This document shows, one piece after another, positions 25,228-33,697 of a stretch of DNA of 64,000 nt. The position numbers were made by a program, and so were the translations under genes. The stretch lies in assembly GCA_045107005.1 (NCBI GenBank), contig JBGCFP010000036.1, positions 3,374 to 67,373 of the forward strand, written 5' to 3'. A model generated the notes under the pieces. The model did no database searches, was not told the DNA's origin, and saw only the letters and a list, made by a program, of their open reading frames with translations. Position 1 is the stretch's first letter; every line of letters starts with the position of its first letter. This DNA is from JBCCMA01 sp045107005 (GTDB lineage: Bacteria > Pseudomonadota > Gammaproteobacteria > Steroidobacterales > JBCCMA01).

Positions 25228-27018
25228 TTGAACACAATTCGACAGATTCGCCGCCGAATGCCGCGCTGGCTTGCTGTGCTGGCGGCAGTACTGTGCGCGC
25301 CGCCCGCACTGTCGGGCGAGATTCCGTTTGGCGATGCCGAGCTGTTCTACGAGTTTGACGGTCAGCCGTTGCAGAGTTTTTTCGAGGGTTTCTTTTCCGA
25401 GCAGGGGTTGTCCGTGTCGATGAGCCCGGGCGTGGCGGGCCAGCGTGGCACGTTGAACGGACCGCGGCGCGGGTCGCCGGAAGACCTGTTCGACGGGATC
25501 AGTCGATCCAATCAAGTGCTGGCGTACTTCGACGGATCGGTGGTTCACCTGTACAAGCCGCAGGAGCAGGTGTCGCGCTATTTCACGGTGGGGCGCGCCA
25601 AGGCATCGAAATTTCGTCGACTCTACGGCGACCTTAATCTCGGCAATCGACACAACAGCGTCAATATTTCGGCGGGCAACGGTGTCGTTGCCGCGACGGG
25701 TGCACCGTATTTTGTTGAGCAAGTGGCGCAACTGATCGGCGCGATCGGCAGCGAACCCATTACCATGCCGAACGCCGAGAACACGTTGCGCTACTTCCCA
25801 TTGCGCTACGCGTTTGCATCGGACACCACCATTTACGTAGGGCGTCGCGAGACCGTCGTACCGGGCGTCGCCACGCTGTTGCGCCAAGCTGTGACAGGTC
25901 GCGGCGGTGTTGGCAGTATCGTGGTGCCACAGGAACCGCGCGGCGGCGCTCGCCGGTTGCGCGGTAAGGGCTTGGCGGCTGAGCGACCGCCGCGCGAGGG
26001 CAACGGTTCTTTCCCGGAGCAATTCGCCGAACGTTACGCCGATCAGTACACGGAACAGGCTGGCACGTATGCGTTGTCCGCCGCTGCGCCGCCGGCCGCG
26101 AGCGATGGACCTTACATCGTCGCCGATTCGATGCACAACGCGATTCTGATTCGCGATAAACCTGCGCGCATGGCGATGTACCAGAATCTGATCGAGATTC
26201 TGGATATCGAACCCGCGCTCGTGGAGATTGTGGCAACGGTGATCGATCTTGACCGCAAGAAGCTCAAGCGCACGGGCGTGGACTTGCGTCTTCGCGGTAC
26301 CGATGCCGCCGTCAGTTTCGGTGATCCCAGTCCCGTTCAGGATTTGATCAACGCTAACGTTTCCAGCGCCATCGATTTGATTCCCGCGCTTTCCGGACTC
26401 ACCAGCAGTGTGATCGTCGGCGACACGATCAGTTTTTCGGCGCGACTCAACGCGCTCGATGACCGCAATCTCGCCAAAGTCGTGTCGAGTCCGCAGATTA
26501 TTACGCTCAATGATATGGAAGCCGTCATCCAGAGCAATCGCGAAGTCTTCATCCCCGTTGGCGGCTCGTTTGAGGTTGACCTGTTCGACGTTATCGCCGG
26601 TACAACGCTGCGCGTGACGCCACACGTGATCAATGATGGCGGAAGACGGCGCATACGCATCGCTACCGCCATCGAAGACGGTGATGTCCAACTGGTGACT
26701 TCGTCCGTGCAAAAGGCCGAGTTACCCATTGTTGATCGCAACATCATTACGACCCAGGCAATCATCGATGACGGACAGAGTTTATTGATCGGCGGGTTGC
26801 GCCGAACGACGGAAATCAAGCGCAAGCGCGGCGTTCCTTTCCTGCGCAACATTCCCGTTGTTAAGCACGCGTTTAGCAACGCGCAGAACCAGCGAGATGC
26901 GGCAGAGCGGCTGTTTCTGATCACGCCCCGCCTGGTGGGTCGCCAACAGGTGCTCGAGCTGCGCGAGGATGCGGACATGATCGAAGAACAATTCGACGAT
27001 GAGCTTGAGCAGTTCTGA
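25228..27018 (+). CDS. sctC: T3SS outer-membrane secretin SctC
   Basis: A 596-residue secretin. Signal peptide about 1-30, N0/N1 domains about 35-240 (including YFDGSVVHLYK and RRLYGDLNLGNRH), a variable Arg/Gly-rich insert (about 232-290), and the secretin domain to the end (VVSSPQIITLNDMEAV, VGGSFEVDLFDVIAGTTLRV, IGGLRR, GVPFLRNIPVVKHAF). The start is uncertain: TTG 25228 has AGGGG upstream and gives a full signal peptide, and ATG 25258 is the alternative. Readings starting earlier would lie inside sctV. It forms the outer ring; no pilotin is recognised nearby. Confidence 0.92.
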   Translation: MNTIRQIRRRMPRWLAVLAAVLCAPPALSGEIPFGDAELFYEFDGQPLQSFFEGFFSEQGLSVSMSPGVAGQRGTLNGPRRGSPEDLFDGISRSNQVLAYFDGSVVHLYKPQEQVSRYFTVGRAKASKFRRLYGDLNLGNRHNSVNISAGNGVVAATGAPYFVEQVAQLIGAIGSEPITMPNAENTLRYFPLRYAFASDTTIYVGRRETVVPGVATLLRQAVTGRGGVGSIVVPQEPRGGARRLRGKGLAAERPPREGNGSFPEQFAERYADQYTEQAGTYALSAAAPPAASDGPYIVADSMHNAILIRDKPARMAMYQNLIEILDIEPALVEIVATVIDLDRKKLKRTGVDLRLRGTDAAVSFGDPSPVQDLINANVSSAIDLIPALSGLTSSVIVGDTISFSARLNALDDRNLAKVVSSPQIITLNDMEAVIQSNREVFIPVGGSFEVDLFDVIAGTTLRVTPHVINDGGRRRIRIATAIEDGDVQLVTSSVQKAELPIVDRNIITTQAIIDDGQSLLIGGLRRTTEIKRKRGVPFLRNIPVVKHAFSNAQNQRDAAERLFLITPRLVGRQQVLELREDADMIEEQFDDELEQF

Positions 27019-27055
27019 TGTATCCCGTGAGCACACTGACCGCGAGGCAATGCCG

Positions 27056-28210
27056 ATGAAAAAAGCGCCGGCTTTCGAGTCCGAAACAACGTCACCGGAA
27101 CTGCGTTTGTGCGTGATGACTGGTGCGCATCGTGGCGCGAGCTGCGATTTGGGCGCTGACGCGTTCGCGGTGATTGGTCAGCGCGATGACTGCGACATCA
27201 TTTTGTCGGATTCGGGCGTCGCACCTCACCACGTCATTGTCTCGACGTCAGGCGGGCGGCTGTTGGTGCGCGCAGTGGACGGTATGGTGATGGCGGGCAA
27301 TCGCAGCGTCGAGCCGGGCGAGCCGCAGCCACTGGATGAGTTTGTCCCGCTGCACCTCACCGCCGACGTAAGTCTACTGGTCGGCGAAAAAGAAGCGCCG
27401 CAGTGGAGTGAGCTGCTGCGCGATGTTGCGCTTCGAGAAATCAAAGCCAGTCCGCCACCGCCGCGTCGCTGGCCTGTGGCGTCGGCCGCCATGTTCGCCA
27501 TCGCCGCGTGCGCGACCACAGCGGCAATGATGTTGCGCGACGAGTCGCTGGTGGAAATGCCGGCGCGCATCACCGAGGTCATCGAAGTGGTTGGCGGCAT
27601 GACGCTGCCCGAAGTTCGAGTCAGCGGTCAGGATGGCGACATTAAAGTGGTTGGTGTCGTAAGAGATGCTGAGCGCCGCGGGCAGCTGCAGGATTCCATG
27701 GCGACTTTGGGTGTTGGCGTCGAGCTGAACGTGCGCACGGGTGACGAGATTGCGACTGACGTACGCGAAGTTCTGCGGATGTCCGGGTTTGGCGCGAACA
27801 CACGTTATTTGGGTAAAGGGGAAGTGGCGGTGAGCGGCACCTTCGGCGATGAGCATGCGCTTGCTCGCGTTCTGGATTCCCGTTCCGTGCGCGACGTTGT
27901 CGGATTGGCGAAGATCGCGGTTCAGAACGCCAGCCCAGCCGCCGACCAGACGGGCGAGCTTGCGATACCCAAGACCAAGAAAATCGTTTCCGTCGTGCGC
28001 GGGGATGACCCGTATGTGGTCACGGCGGACGGTTCACGTTATTACGTCGGTGCGCTGCTGCCAGGAGGCAGTCGCTTGCACGACATTACCAGTGATGCGG
28101 TCTGGGTTCTGACCGATGGAGACGTCGTGCGTCTCGATCCTGAACTTACCCATGTCCATCGTTCTATCGTCACAATCGCGGGGCAGGACCCCGAAAGGAG
28201 CATCGAATGA
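27056..28210 (+). CDS. sctD: T3SS inner-membrane ring protein SctD
   Basis: A 384-residue bitopic protein. The N-terminal cytoplasmic FHA-like domain is about 15-105 (VIGQRDDCDIILSDSGVAPHHV). One membrane helix lies at about 138-160 (VASAAMFAIAACATTAAMML). Periplasmic ring-building modules follow (about 170-380). The start is ATG 27056 with GAGG eight bases upstream. It links the cytoplasmic platform (SctK/SctQ) to the SctJ ring. It overlaps the next gene as ATGA. Confidence 0.88.
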   Translation: MKKAPAFESETTSPELRLCVMTGAHRGASCDLGADAFAVIGQRDDCDIILSDSGVAPHHVIVSTSGGRLLVRAVDGMVMAGNRSVEPGEPQPLDEFVPLHLTADVSLLVGEKEAPQWSELLRDVALREIKASPPPPRRWPVASAAMFAIAACATTAAMMLRDESLVEMPARITEVIEVVGGMTLPEVRVSGQDGDIKVVGVVRDAERRGQLQDSMATLGVGVELNVRTGDEIATDVREVLRMSGFGANTRYLGKGEVAVSGTFGDEHALARVLDSRSVRDVVGLAKIAVQNASPAADQTGELAIPKTKKIVSVVRGDDPYVVTADGSRYYVGALLPGGSRLHDITSDAVWVLTDGDVVRLDPELTHVHRSIVTIAGQDPERSIE

Positions 28211-28548
28211 GTGCATTTTATGGTGTGCTACAGGGCGGCGCAGGCGGCGAGCAGTCGCTGTCAACCAATGCGGCAACGGGCAGTGCCGGAGCGGCCATGG
28301 GCGCCGATTCCCGCGACGTCAAGAGTTGGTACGAGGCCATGGCACGGGCTTGGGGCGAAACGCTGGATGCCCAGGCGGAAGTGATCAGCGATCTGTCCGA
28401 TTCGATCGGCAACAACGGTGGCGATAACCCGTCGACCATCGTGCAGCTGACTGCCGAAAGTCTGCGCATGCAATTCCTGTCGAACAACGCAGCCACGGCA
28501 AACAATAGTGTTGGCCAGGCGCTCGAGTCGCTCGGTCGCAAGCAGTAG
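28207..28548 (+). CDS. Putative T3SS needle/filament subunit SctF
   Basis: A 113-residue small acidic protein without signal peptide. A flexible Gly/Ser-rich N-terminus (1-35) is followed by helix-turn-helix segments, WYEAMARAWGETLDAQAEVI and LTAESLRMQFLSNNAATANN, and the end VGQALESLGRKQ. Helical hairpin, size and location between sctD and sctI fit the needle subunit. Sequence similarity to classical needles is weak, so an HrpB1- or HrpE-type protein is an alternative. ATG 28207 overlaps the sctD stop, and AAGGAG lies eight bases upstream, consistent with high expression. Confidence 0.6.
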   Translation: MSAFYGVLQGGAGGEQSLSTNAATGSAGAAMGADSRDVKSWYEAMARAWGETLDAQAEVISDLSDSIGNNGGDNPSTIVQLTAESLRMQFLSNNAATANNSVGQALESLGRKQ

Positions 28549-28585
28549 TTCGCAGCCGTTACCGAAAGCCAACAGGAGGTGTCCC

Positions 28586-29008
28586 ATGGATGCTATTTCC
28601 GATGCCCTGGTGCAGATCGCGGGCTTAAGCAACACCACCGCAACCGCGCCCGGTGCGACCGCGCCAGCAGCGGGTGAACCGTCAGCGTACGACATCTCGG
28701 CGTTTCGTCAGTCGTTCGAGAAAGCGCAGTCGGTGAATTCTGCCGCGCCTTCCGCCGAGCCGGTGAAGCCAGCGGATTCCGAGGGCTTGCGCGCCGTTTT
28801 CTCAACGCTGGATTCGCTGAACGGTCGTGCGGAGACTCTCGAATCGAAGTCCGATGTCTTCACGTCCGGCAAGCGCGACATGAGCCCGGGCGACATGCTG
28901 ATGCTGACCGTGCAGTCGCACGAGTTTCTGTTCCACTGCGAGCTGACCGCGAATGTGGCCAACCGTACGTCGGACGGAATTCAGCAGCTGTTCCGGCAAC
29001 AGGGTTAG
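28586..29008 (+). CDS. sctI: T3SS inner-rod protein SctI (HrpB2 type)
   Basis: A 140-residue protein. The N-terminal half is Ala/Pro/Thr-rich and disordered (about 15-75). The C-terminal helix carries the family pattern MSPGDMLMLTVQSHEFLFHCE, in two pieces, followed by VANRTSDGIQQLFRQQG, as in HrpB2/YscI inner-rod proteins. A strong AGGAGGT precedes ATG 28586 by five bases. It lies directly before sctJ, as in the hrpB operons of Xanthomonas and Ralstonia. It links the SctRST tip to the needle. Confidence 0.82.
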   Translation: MDAISDALVQIAGLSNTTATAPGATAPAAGEPSAYDISAFRQSFEKAQSVNSAAPSAEPVKPADSEGLRAVFSTLDSLNGRAETLESKSDVFTSGKRDMSPGDMLMLTVQSHEFLFHCELTANVANRTSDGIQQLFRQQG

Positions 29009-29012
29009 GACC

Positions 29013-29801
29013 ATGATTAGACATGCACTTGTCCTCGTGGGGCTGGCGTTGCTGTTGACCGGCTGCGGTAAGGTCGATCTCTACAACGGTCTGAGCGAGA
29101 CGCAGGCGAACGAGGTGGCCGCGTCACTGTTGGCGCAGAACATCAGTGCCGACAAGCGTCGTGCCGACGACAAGAAACGTTGGGTCGTTTCCGTGGCCAA
29201 GGCCGACATGGCGAACGCGATGCGCGTGCTGACAGCCGCGGGACTGCCGCGTCAAGAGTATCAGAGCTTGGGCGATGTGTTCGCCAAGAAGGGTTTCGTC
29301 TCGTCGCCGCTGGAAGAGAAAGCGCGCTACGTGCACGGCCTGTCGCAGGAATTGGCCCAGACACTGGCTGCCATCGACGGTGTGCGCCACGCTCGTGTGC
29401 ACATTGCCATGCCCGAACGCGATGCGCTGACCGCTGAGGCCAAACCTTCCTCGGCGTCGGTCGTGATCGTCGTGCAGCGTGACTCGGGAATAGAATCGCG
29501 TGAGACCGACATCAAGGCGATCGTCAAAGACGGCGTCGAAGGGCTCGATGACGTGAATAAAGTGACCGTCAAATTCTTCAACGCACCGGTGGTTGAACCT
29601 CTGGCTCAGCGCGAGCAGTTGTCCATCGCGTCGTTGCCTTACCCCGAATCGCAAATCGGTTTGGTGGTCGCTGTTGCGGGACTGGCCGTCTGGTGGTTGC
29701 TGCACTGGCGCTTTACGCAAGGCCACCGGCGCCTGGCTGCGACAACGCGGGATCGCAACAAGGTGAACGACCGGGCACCCGTGAGACGCCGTCGCCGCTG
29801 A
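29013..29801 (+). CDS. sctJ: T3SS inner-membrane ring lipoprotein SctJ
   Basis: A 262-residue YscJ/PrgK/FliF-like lipoprotein. Lipobox LLTG-C with lipidated Cys18. Ring-building domains lie at about 20-190 (DLYNGLSETQANEVAASLL; PRQEYQSLGDVFAKKG; ARVHIAMP). A C-terminal membrane helix (about 213-231) and a basic tail ending RRRRR follow. Starts at ATG 29013, four bases after sctI. The stop overlaps the sctK start as TGATG. Confidence 0.95.
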   Translation: MIRHALVLVGLALLLTGCGKVDLYNGLSETQANEVAASLLAQNISADKRRADDKKRWVVSVAKADMANAMRVLTAAGLPRQEYQSLGDVFAKKGFVSSPLEEKARYVHGLSQELAQTLAAIDGVRHARVHIAMPERDALTAEAKPSSASVVIVVQRDSGIESRETDIKAIVKDGVEGLDDVNKVTVKFFNAPVVEPLAQREQLSIASLPYPESQIGLVVAVAGLAVWWLLHWRFTQGHRRLAATTRDRNKVNDRAPVRRRRR

Positions 29802-30541
29802 TGTCGAACGTTGCGACAACAACGCCTCGGTTGGGTGAGGCAGCGGTGAGGCACTGGCAGACCCTGGTCGCGCGCGCGGTCGACGATTGCGATGCGGCGT
29901 GGGTGCCCGGCGCGGATGCCGCACTGCTGACAGCCCTGCGCGCCTCACCGACCGGGCGGCGACTGCTGGCGCGCTGTTTGGCCAACGGTGTGGCACCCGC
30001 ATTAATGAATGTGCCGGCGATTGACGTCCTCGCAACGCTGCCCCAGTGCGACTGGGTCCTGGATCGGGGCGAGCAACTGCGCAGTCGCATTGCTGACCTC
30101 GGTTGCCTCGCACTCGCCCCGGGCGTACGCAAGCTGGTGGATCGCAACGCCGTGCGCTCGCTGCGTACCGCCCTTGGCGGCAAGCGCTACGACTGGCTGC
30201 TCGGCTCCGGGGCGGAGCTCGACGGACAAATGAGCGAAGTGCGTCGACTCAAAGGCTGGCGCCTGGTTGATCAATTCATGGGCGACGAAGACGCATTCGT
30301 CAGGCTCATTATCGAACGGGGTCTGGATGAAATTGGGGGCGCGCTTACCGGCGCACCCGTGCTGCTGCGCGAGCGAGTTCGCCTGCTTTTTCCACCGTCG
30401 GACACAGGCAATACGGCGGACCCATGGTTGCCACCCGGCCGAGCCTTGCGCCTGATGCGCGAAGGGGGTAGCGACGCTCAAGCCTTAAACCCCGCGTTGC
30501 GAGGCTTGCCACAACAAGCCGCTACGGCTGAGGCAGTATAA
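29801..30541 (+). CDS. sctK: Putative T3SS sorting-platform protein SctK
   Basis: A 246-residue soluble protein between sctJ and sctL, the conserved place of sctK/hrpB4. It has helical, Leu/Ala/Arg-rich sequence (LTALRASPTGRRLLARCL; LKGWRLVDQFMGDED) and no signal or membrane segment. SctK proteins are poorly conserved; the call rests on position, length and helical content. It should link SctQ pods to SctD. ATG 29801 shares one base with the sctJ stop. Confidence 0.65.
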   Translation: MSNVATTTPRLGEAAVRHWQTLVARAVDDCDAAWVPGADAALLTALRASPTGRRLLARCLANGVAPALMNVPAIDVLATLPQCDWVLDRGEQLRSRIADLGCLALAPGVRKLVDRNAVRSLRTALGGKRYDWLLGSGAELDGQMSEVRRLKGWRLVDQFMGDEDAFVRLIIERGLDEIGGALTGAPVLLRERVRLLFPPSDTGNTADPWLPPGRALRLMREGGSDAQALNPALRGLPQQAATAEAV

Positions 30542-30543
30542 CG

Positions 30544-31197
30544 ATGACAGACGCGCGAATCCTGGATCTGAAGGCACTGGCTCACGCGCAGGACGGCGCG
30601 GTGATTCCGGCCGCCAACCACGCGCCATTTGCCGCGCTCGACGAGTTGTTGACGGCGGCCAACGACGTGTTTGCCGAAGCGCAGCTTGATGCACGCTCCA
30701 TGCGCGAGCAGGCGCGGACGCTTGGCTACGAACAGGGCTTGCTCGACGCGCGCGAGGAAATGGCGCAGGAATTGGCAGGTGCCCATCGCAAGGGGCACGA
30801 ATTGTTCGAACAGCAAACCGCGATGGTGCTGGATTTGGCGCTGGCGATCGTTGAGCGCCTTGCGCCCGATCTGGATGCCGGCGCGCTGGTTCAACCGATG
30901 GTGTCGCGTTCGATACTCGCGGCACAGGCGAACCAATACTTGCAGATCAAGGTTCATCCGTCGCAGCTTGGCCCGGCCAAGGCGGCCGTCGACGAGTTGG
31001 GCAACGTGCACCCCGCGGTGAGCAGCTATCAGGTCATCGCCGACGATTGTGTCGATGAGCTTGCGTGTGTCGTGGAAACCGAAGTGGGCGCTGTGCGCTC
31101 AAGCTTTGAGCAACAAATTAGGGCGATCCGGACGGCCCTGAGTGCGCCGCTCACCGTCGATGAAGAGGTCGACGACACAGAGCGTGACGATGGCTAA
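30544..31197 (+). CDS. sctL: T3SS ATPase stator SctL
   Basis: A 217-residue HrpE/YscL/FliH-type protein. A charged coiled coil at about 35-105 (ARSMREQARTLGYEQGLLDAREE, in pieces) is followed by a compact C-terminal domain (about 110-205) with VHPSQLGPAK and IRAIRTAL. It binds the ATPase SctN and connects it to SctQ. ATG 30544 is two bases after sctK. The end overlaps sctN by 8 bases. Confidence 0.88.
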   Translation: MTDARILDLKALAHAQDGAVIPAANHAPFAALDELLTAANDVFAEAQLDARSMREQARTLGYEQGLLDAREEMAQELAGAHRKGHELFEQQTAMVLDLALAIVERLAPDLDAGALVQPMVSRSILAAQANQYLQIKVHPSQLGPAKAAVDELGNVHPAVSSYQVIADDCVDELACVVETEVGAVRSSFEQQIRAIRTALSAPLTVDEEVDDTERDDG

Positions 31198-32500
31198 TGC
31201 GCATCGTCAGCGATTGGCCCGTGTTGGCCGCGTCGACACGGTTCAACGTGTCGGACACGTGGCCAGAGCGTTTGGCACGCTTATCCGCGTCACGGGAATT
31301 CGCGCGCGCATCGGCGAGCTGTGCGAATTGCGCAACCCGGATGACGACTTTCGTCTGATTGGCGAGGTCGTCGGCATCGCCGGTGGCGAGACGCTACTTA
31401 CGCCGTTGGGTTCGCTCGAGGGCTTGTCCGCCGCGGCGGAAGTGACGGCAACGGGTCACCGCGCTTCGGTGGCTGTCGGCGAGCAGTTGAAAGGGCGCGT
31501 GCTCGATGCACACGGTGTGCCGATGGACGACGGTCCGGCGCTGTCCTTACCGCAGCGCGTGCCGGTTTACGCAAACGCGCCCAACCCGCTGACGCGGCGG
31601 CGCATCGACCGGACGTTCGACACGGGAATTCGCGCCGTCGACGCGTCATTGACGTTGGGCGAGGGTCAGCGCATCGGGGTCTTCGCGTCCGCCGGCGGGG
31701 GCAAGAGCACGCTGATGGGAATGCTCGCCAGGCGCAGTGACGCGGACGTGAACGTGGTGGTGCTGGTGGGTGAACGGGGTCGCGAGGTCAGCGAGTTTAT
31801 CCAGGACAATCTGGGTGACCAGGGCATGCAGCGCAGCGTGTTGGTCGTGGCAACGTCGGATCGTCCTGCTCTGGAACGCTCGCGTGCCGCTTACGTGGGC
31901 ACCGCCATTGCCGAGTACTTTCGTGAGCAGGGCCAGCGCGTCCTGTTGCTGGTTGATTCGATCACACGTTTCGCACGCGCCCTGCGAGACGTCGGTTTGG
32001 CGGTGGGCGAGCCGCCCGTCAGGCGTGGCTTTACGCCTACGGTTTTTTCGTCGCTGCCGCTGCTTTTCGAGCGTGCTGGCAACAGTGCGAACGGCACCAT
32101 GACGGCGGTCTACAGCGTGCTCGTGGAGGACGATAACGATGTCGATCCGATTGCCGAAGAGACACGCTCGATCATCGATGGACACATTGTCCTGTCAAAA
32201 AAACTGGCGGCTGCGAATCACTACCCGGCGATCGATGTGCTGCGGAGCATCAGTCGCCTGATGCCCAAAGTCGCCGCTGTGGATCATCTCAAGGCCGCAT
32301 CCCAACTGCGCGAGTATCTGGCCAAGTATGAAGACATCGAACTGCTACTGCAGCTCGGTGAGTATGAGCCGGGCAAGGACGCGACCGCGGATGCCGCGAT
32401 TCAGTATCGCGACACCATCAACCAGTTCCTGCGTCAGACTGAAGAAGAGCGTTGTCCGGCCGCGGCCACATCTGAACAGCTGCAAGGCTTGTTCAAGTGA
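31190..32500 (+). CDS. sctN: T3SS ATPase SctN
   Basis: A 436-residue F1-like ATPase of the YscN/FliI family. Walker A is ASAGGGKST (166-174). The Walker B region is VLLLVDSITRFARAL, and the family signature PSVYSxLP region appears as GFTPTVFSSLPLLFERAG. It removes chaperones and unfolds substrates at the gate. The start is ATG 31190, which overlaps the sctL stop (ATGGCTAA). Its stop overlaps the sctO start as GTGA. Confidence 0.95.
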   Translation: MANAHRQRLARVGRVDTVQRVGHVARAFGTLIRVTGIRARIGELCELRNPDDDFRLIGEVVGIAGGETLLTPLGSLEGLSAAAEVTATGHRASVAVGEQLKGRVLDAHGVPMDDGPALSLPQRVPVYANAPNPLTRRRIDRTFDTGIRAVDASLTLGEGQRIGVFASAGGGKSTLMGMLARRSDADVNVVVLVGERGREVSEFIQDNLGDQGMQRSVLVVATSDRPALERSRAAYVGTAIAEYFREQGQRVLLLVDSITRFARALRDVGLAVGEPPVRRGFTPTVFSSLPLLFERAGNSANGTMTAVYSVLVEDDNDVDPIAEETRSIIDGHIVLSKKLAAANHYPAIDVLRSISRLMPKVAAVDHLKAASQLREYLAKYEDIELLLQLGEYEPGKDATADAAIQYRDTINQFLRQTEEERCPAAATSEQLQGLFK

Positions 32501-32985
32501 ACGCCGACGCGCTGCGCCGCCTGCTGGTGGTGCGTGAGCATCGGGTCGATGCAGCGCGCGCAACGCTGGAAGGAAAACAACGCATCGCCGAGGGGTGTGC
32601 GAACGAAGAGCAGCGGTTGCAGAAAAGTCTCGAATCGTTGCTGCTGCAGCGCATGCACCAGCAGCGGGTTCTGGGTGAACAAATGCAGCCGCACAGTGGC
32701 GCGGGATTGCAACTGTTGAACGTGCAGCAGGGCGATCAGTTTATCGGTCGTCTCACCGACCTCGCGAGCAACGTGGGTAACGAAATCGTTGCCGTGCGCA
32801 AAGCGCTCGCCAAGGCGCTCGAAGACGTTGCGTCGGCGCGGCGCGTGCTGCGTCACGCCATGGCGAAACGCGACGCACTGATCAAGGTGCGCGATGAGCA
32901 TGAGGGCGAGGTGCGTCGCGAGAACGCGCGCCGGGAAGACGAGGAAAGTGAAGAAATTGCGGCACGTCGAATGGTGTTGATGTGA
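32497..32985 (+). CDS. sctO: T3SS central stalk protein SctO
   Basis: A 162-residue, highly charged, almost entirely coiled-coil protein (Arg, Glu, Ala and Leu rich), as expected for the SctO/YscO/FliJ stalk that inserts in the ATPase hexamer. The call rests on position after sctN, length and coiled coil; sequence conservation in the family is low. GTG 32497 overlaps the sctN stop, and the end overlaps sctP the same way. Confidence 0.8.
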   Translation: MNADALRRLLVVREHRVDAARATLEGKQRIAEGCANEEQRLQKSLESLLLQRMHQQRVLGEQMQPHSGAGLQLLNVQQGDQFIGRLTDLASNVGNEIVAVRKALAKALEDVASARRVLRHAMAKRDALIKVRDEHEGEVRRENARREDEESEEIAARRMVLM

Positions 32986-33638
32986 AGACGTCTGACGCGC
33001 CGCCGCCGTCGACGGCGCGTACTCCGGCCCCGAAAGACGACGCAGGACGTCGTGGTTCGCCGGTCGAGCAAGCTTTGGTAAATCGATTTCGCGCGGCGCT
33101 GGACGCGCGCGGCCTGGGAGGTGAGAGCGCTGAGAGGCCAGAGCGGGTCGACGATGACGCGCTCGCACCGGTGCAGGAGCGAGATGCACGCGAGCGCGAA
33201 TTGATGTCGGGCGCCGGAACCGACACGCAGGCCGATTCACGTGATTCGGGTCAGCCAGGCGATCTGCCGACGCTTGGTCTGTCACAGACGATGGCGCCAG
33301 GCGGCGTCGCTTCCGCCCTGGCGACAGCCGCCACGGTGACGCCCGGATATAGCGCCGCCGTCGTGGCGCAGCTGTTGGAAAAGCACGTCAAACAGTTGCT
33401 GGTGTCTGACTCAACGGCGGTGCGCAGCGAACAGCCCAGTGTCATGCTCAATCTGACGGACGCTGTGTTACCTGGCACGCAGCTCACGCTGACCCAAACG
33501 GAGCAGGGATGGCGATTGGACTCGCGCTCGTCGTCCGCGTCGTCTTACCGAGCTGTGCGAGATCTGGCCCCGCAACTGCAGGAGCGTTTCAGTGAGCGGG
33601 GTTTGGGTGAGCTGCTGCTGGACGTGCGCCTGCTCTAA
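32982..33638 (+). CDS. sctP: T3SS needle-length regulator SctP (HpaP/HrpP type)
   Basis: A 218-residue protein. The first about 95 residues are Pro, Asp, Arg and Ala rich and disordered. The C-terminal domain (about 125-218) holds the substrate-switch fold pattern (VMLNLTDAVLPGTQLTLTQ, LAPQLQERFSERGLGELLLD). This fits HpaP/YscP/FliK, which measure the needle and act on SctU. GTG 32982 overlaps the sctO stop. It is the last gene of the sctV operon and is followed by a hairpin at 33643-33679. Confidence 0.75.
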   Translation: MKTSDAPPPSTARTPAPKDDAGRRGSPVEQALVNRFRAALDARGLGGESAERPERVDDDALAPVQERDARERELMSGAGTDTQADSRDSGQPGDLPTLGLSQTMAPGGVASALATAATVTPGYSAAVVAQLLEKHVKQLLVSDSTAVRSEQPSVMLNLTDAVLPGTQLTLTQTEQGWRLDSRSSSASSYRAVRDLAPQLQERFSERGLGELLLDVRLL

Positions 33639-33642
33639 CGAA

Positions 33643-33679
33643 GCAGGTCCCGTCAGCCTGACTGGTTGACGGGACCTGC
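33643..33679. terminator. Hairpin at the end of the sctV-sctP operon
   Basis: Perfect 13-bp arms (33643-33655 and 33667-33679) with an 11-base loop, between the convergent sctP and PEP-CTERM genes. There is no T-run, so this is a putative bidirectional terminator or transcript stabiliser. Confidence 0.6.
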
Positions 33680-33697
33680 AAAGCGATACCTTAAGGC

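Noticed and set aside
25123..26712. Antisense frame opposite the end of sctV and sctC
   Set aside because: The sense strand encodes clear SctV and secretin domains, while the antisense product is Arg/His-rich without any motif.
16445..33638. Flagellar export system instead of injectisome
   Set aside because: Secretin SctC, FHA-type SctD, SctI/SctK and lipoprotein SctJ are injectisome parts, and no flagellin, hook or rod genes are present. Only the FliO-like gene looks flagellar.
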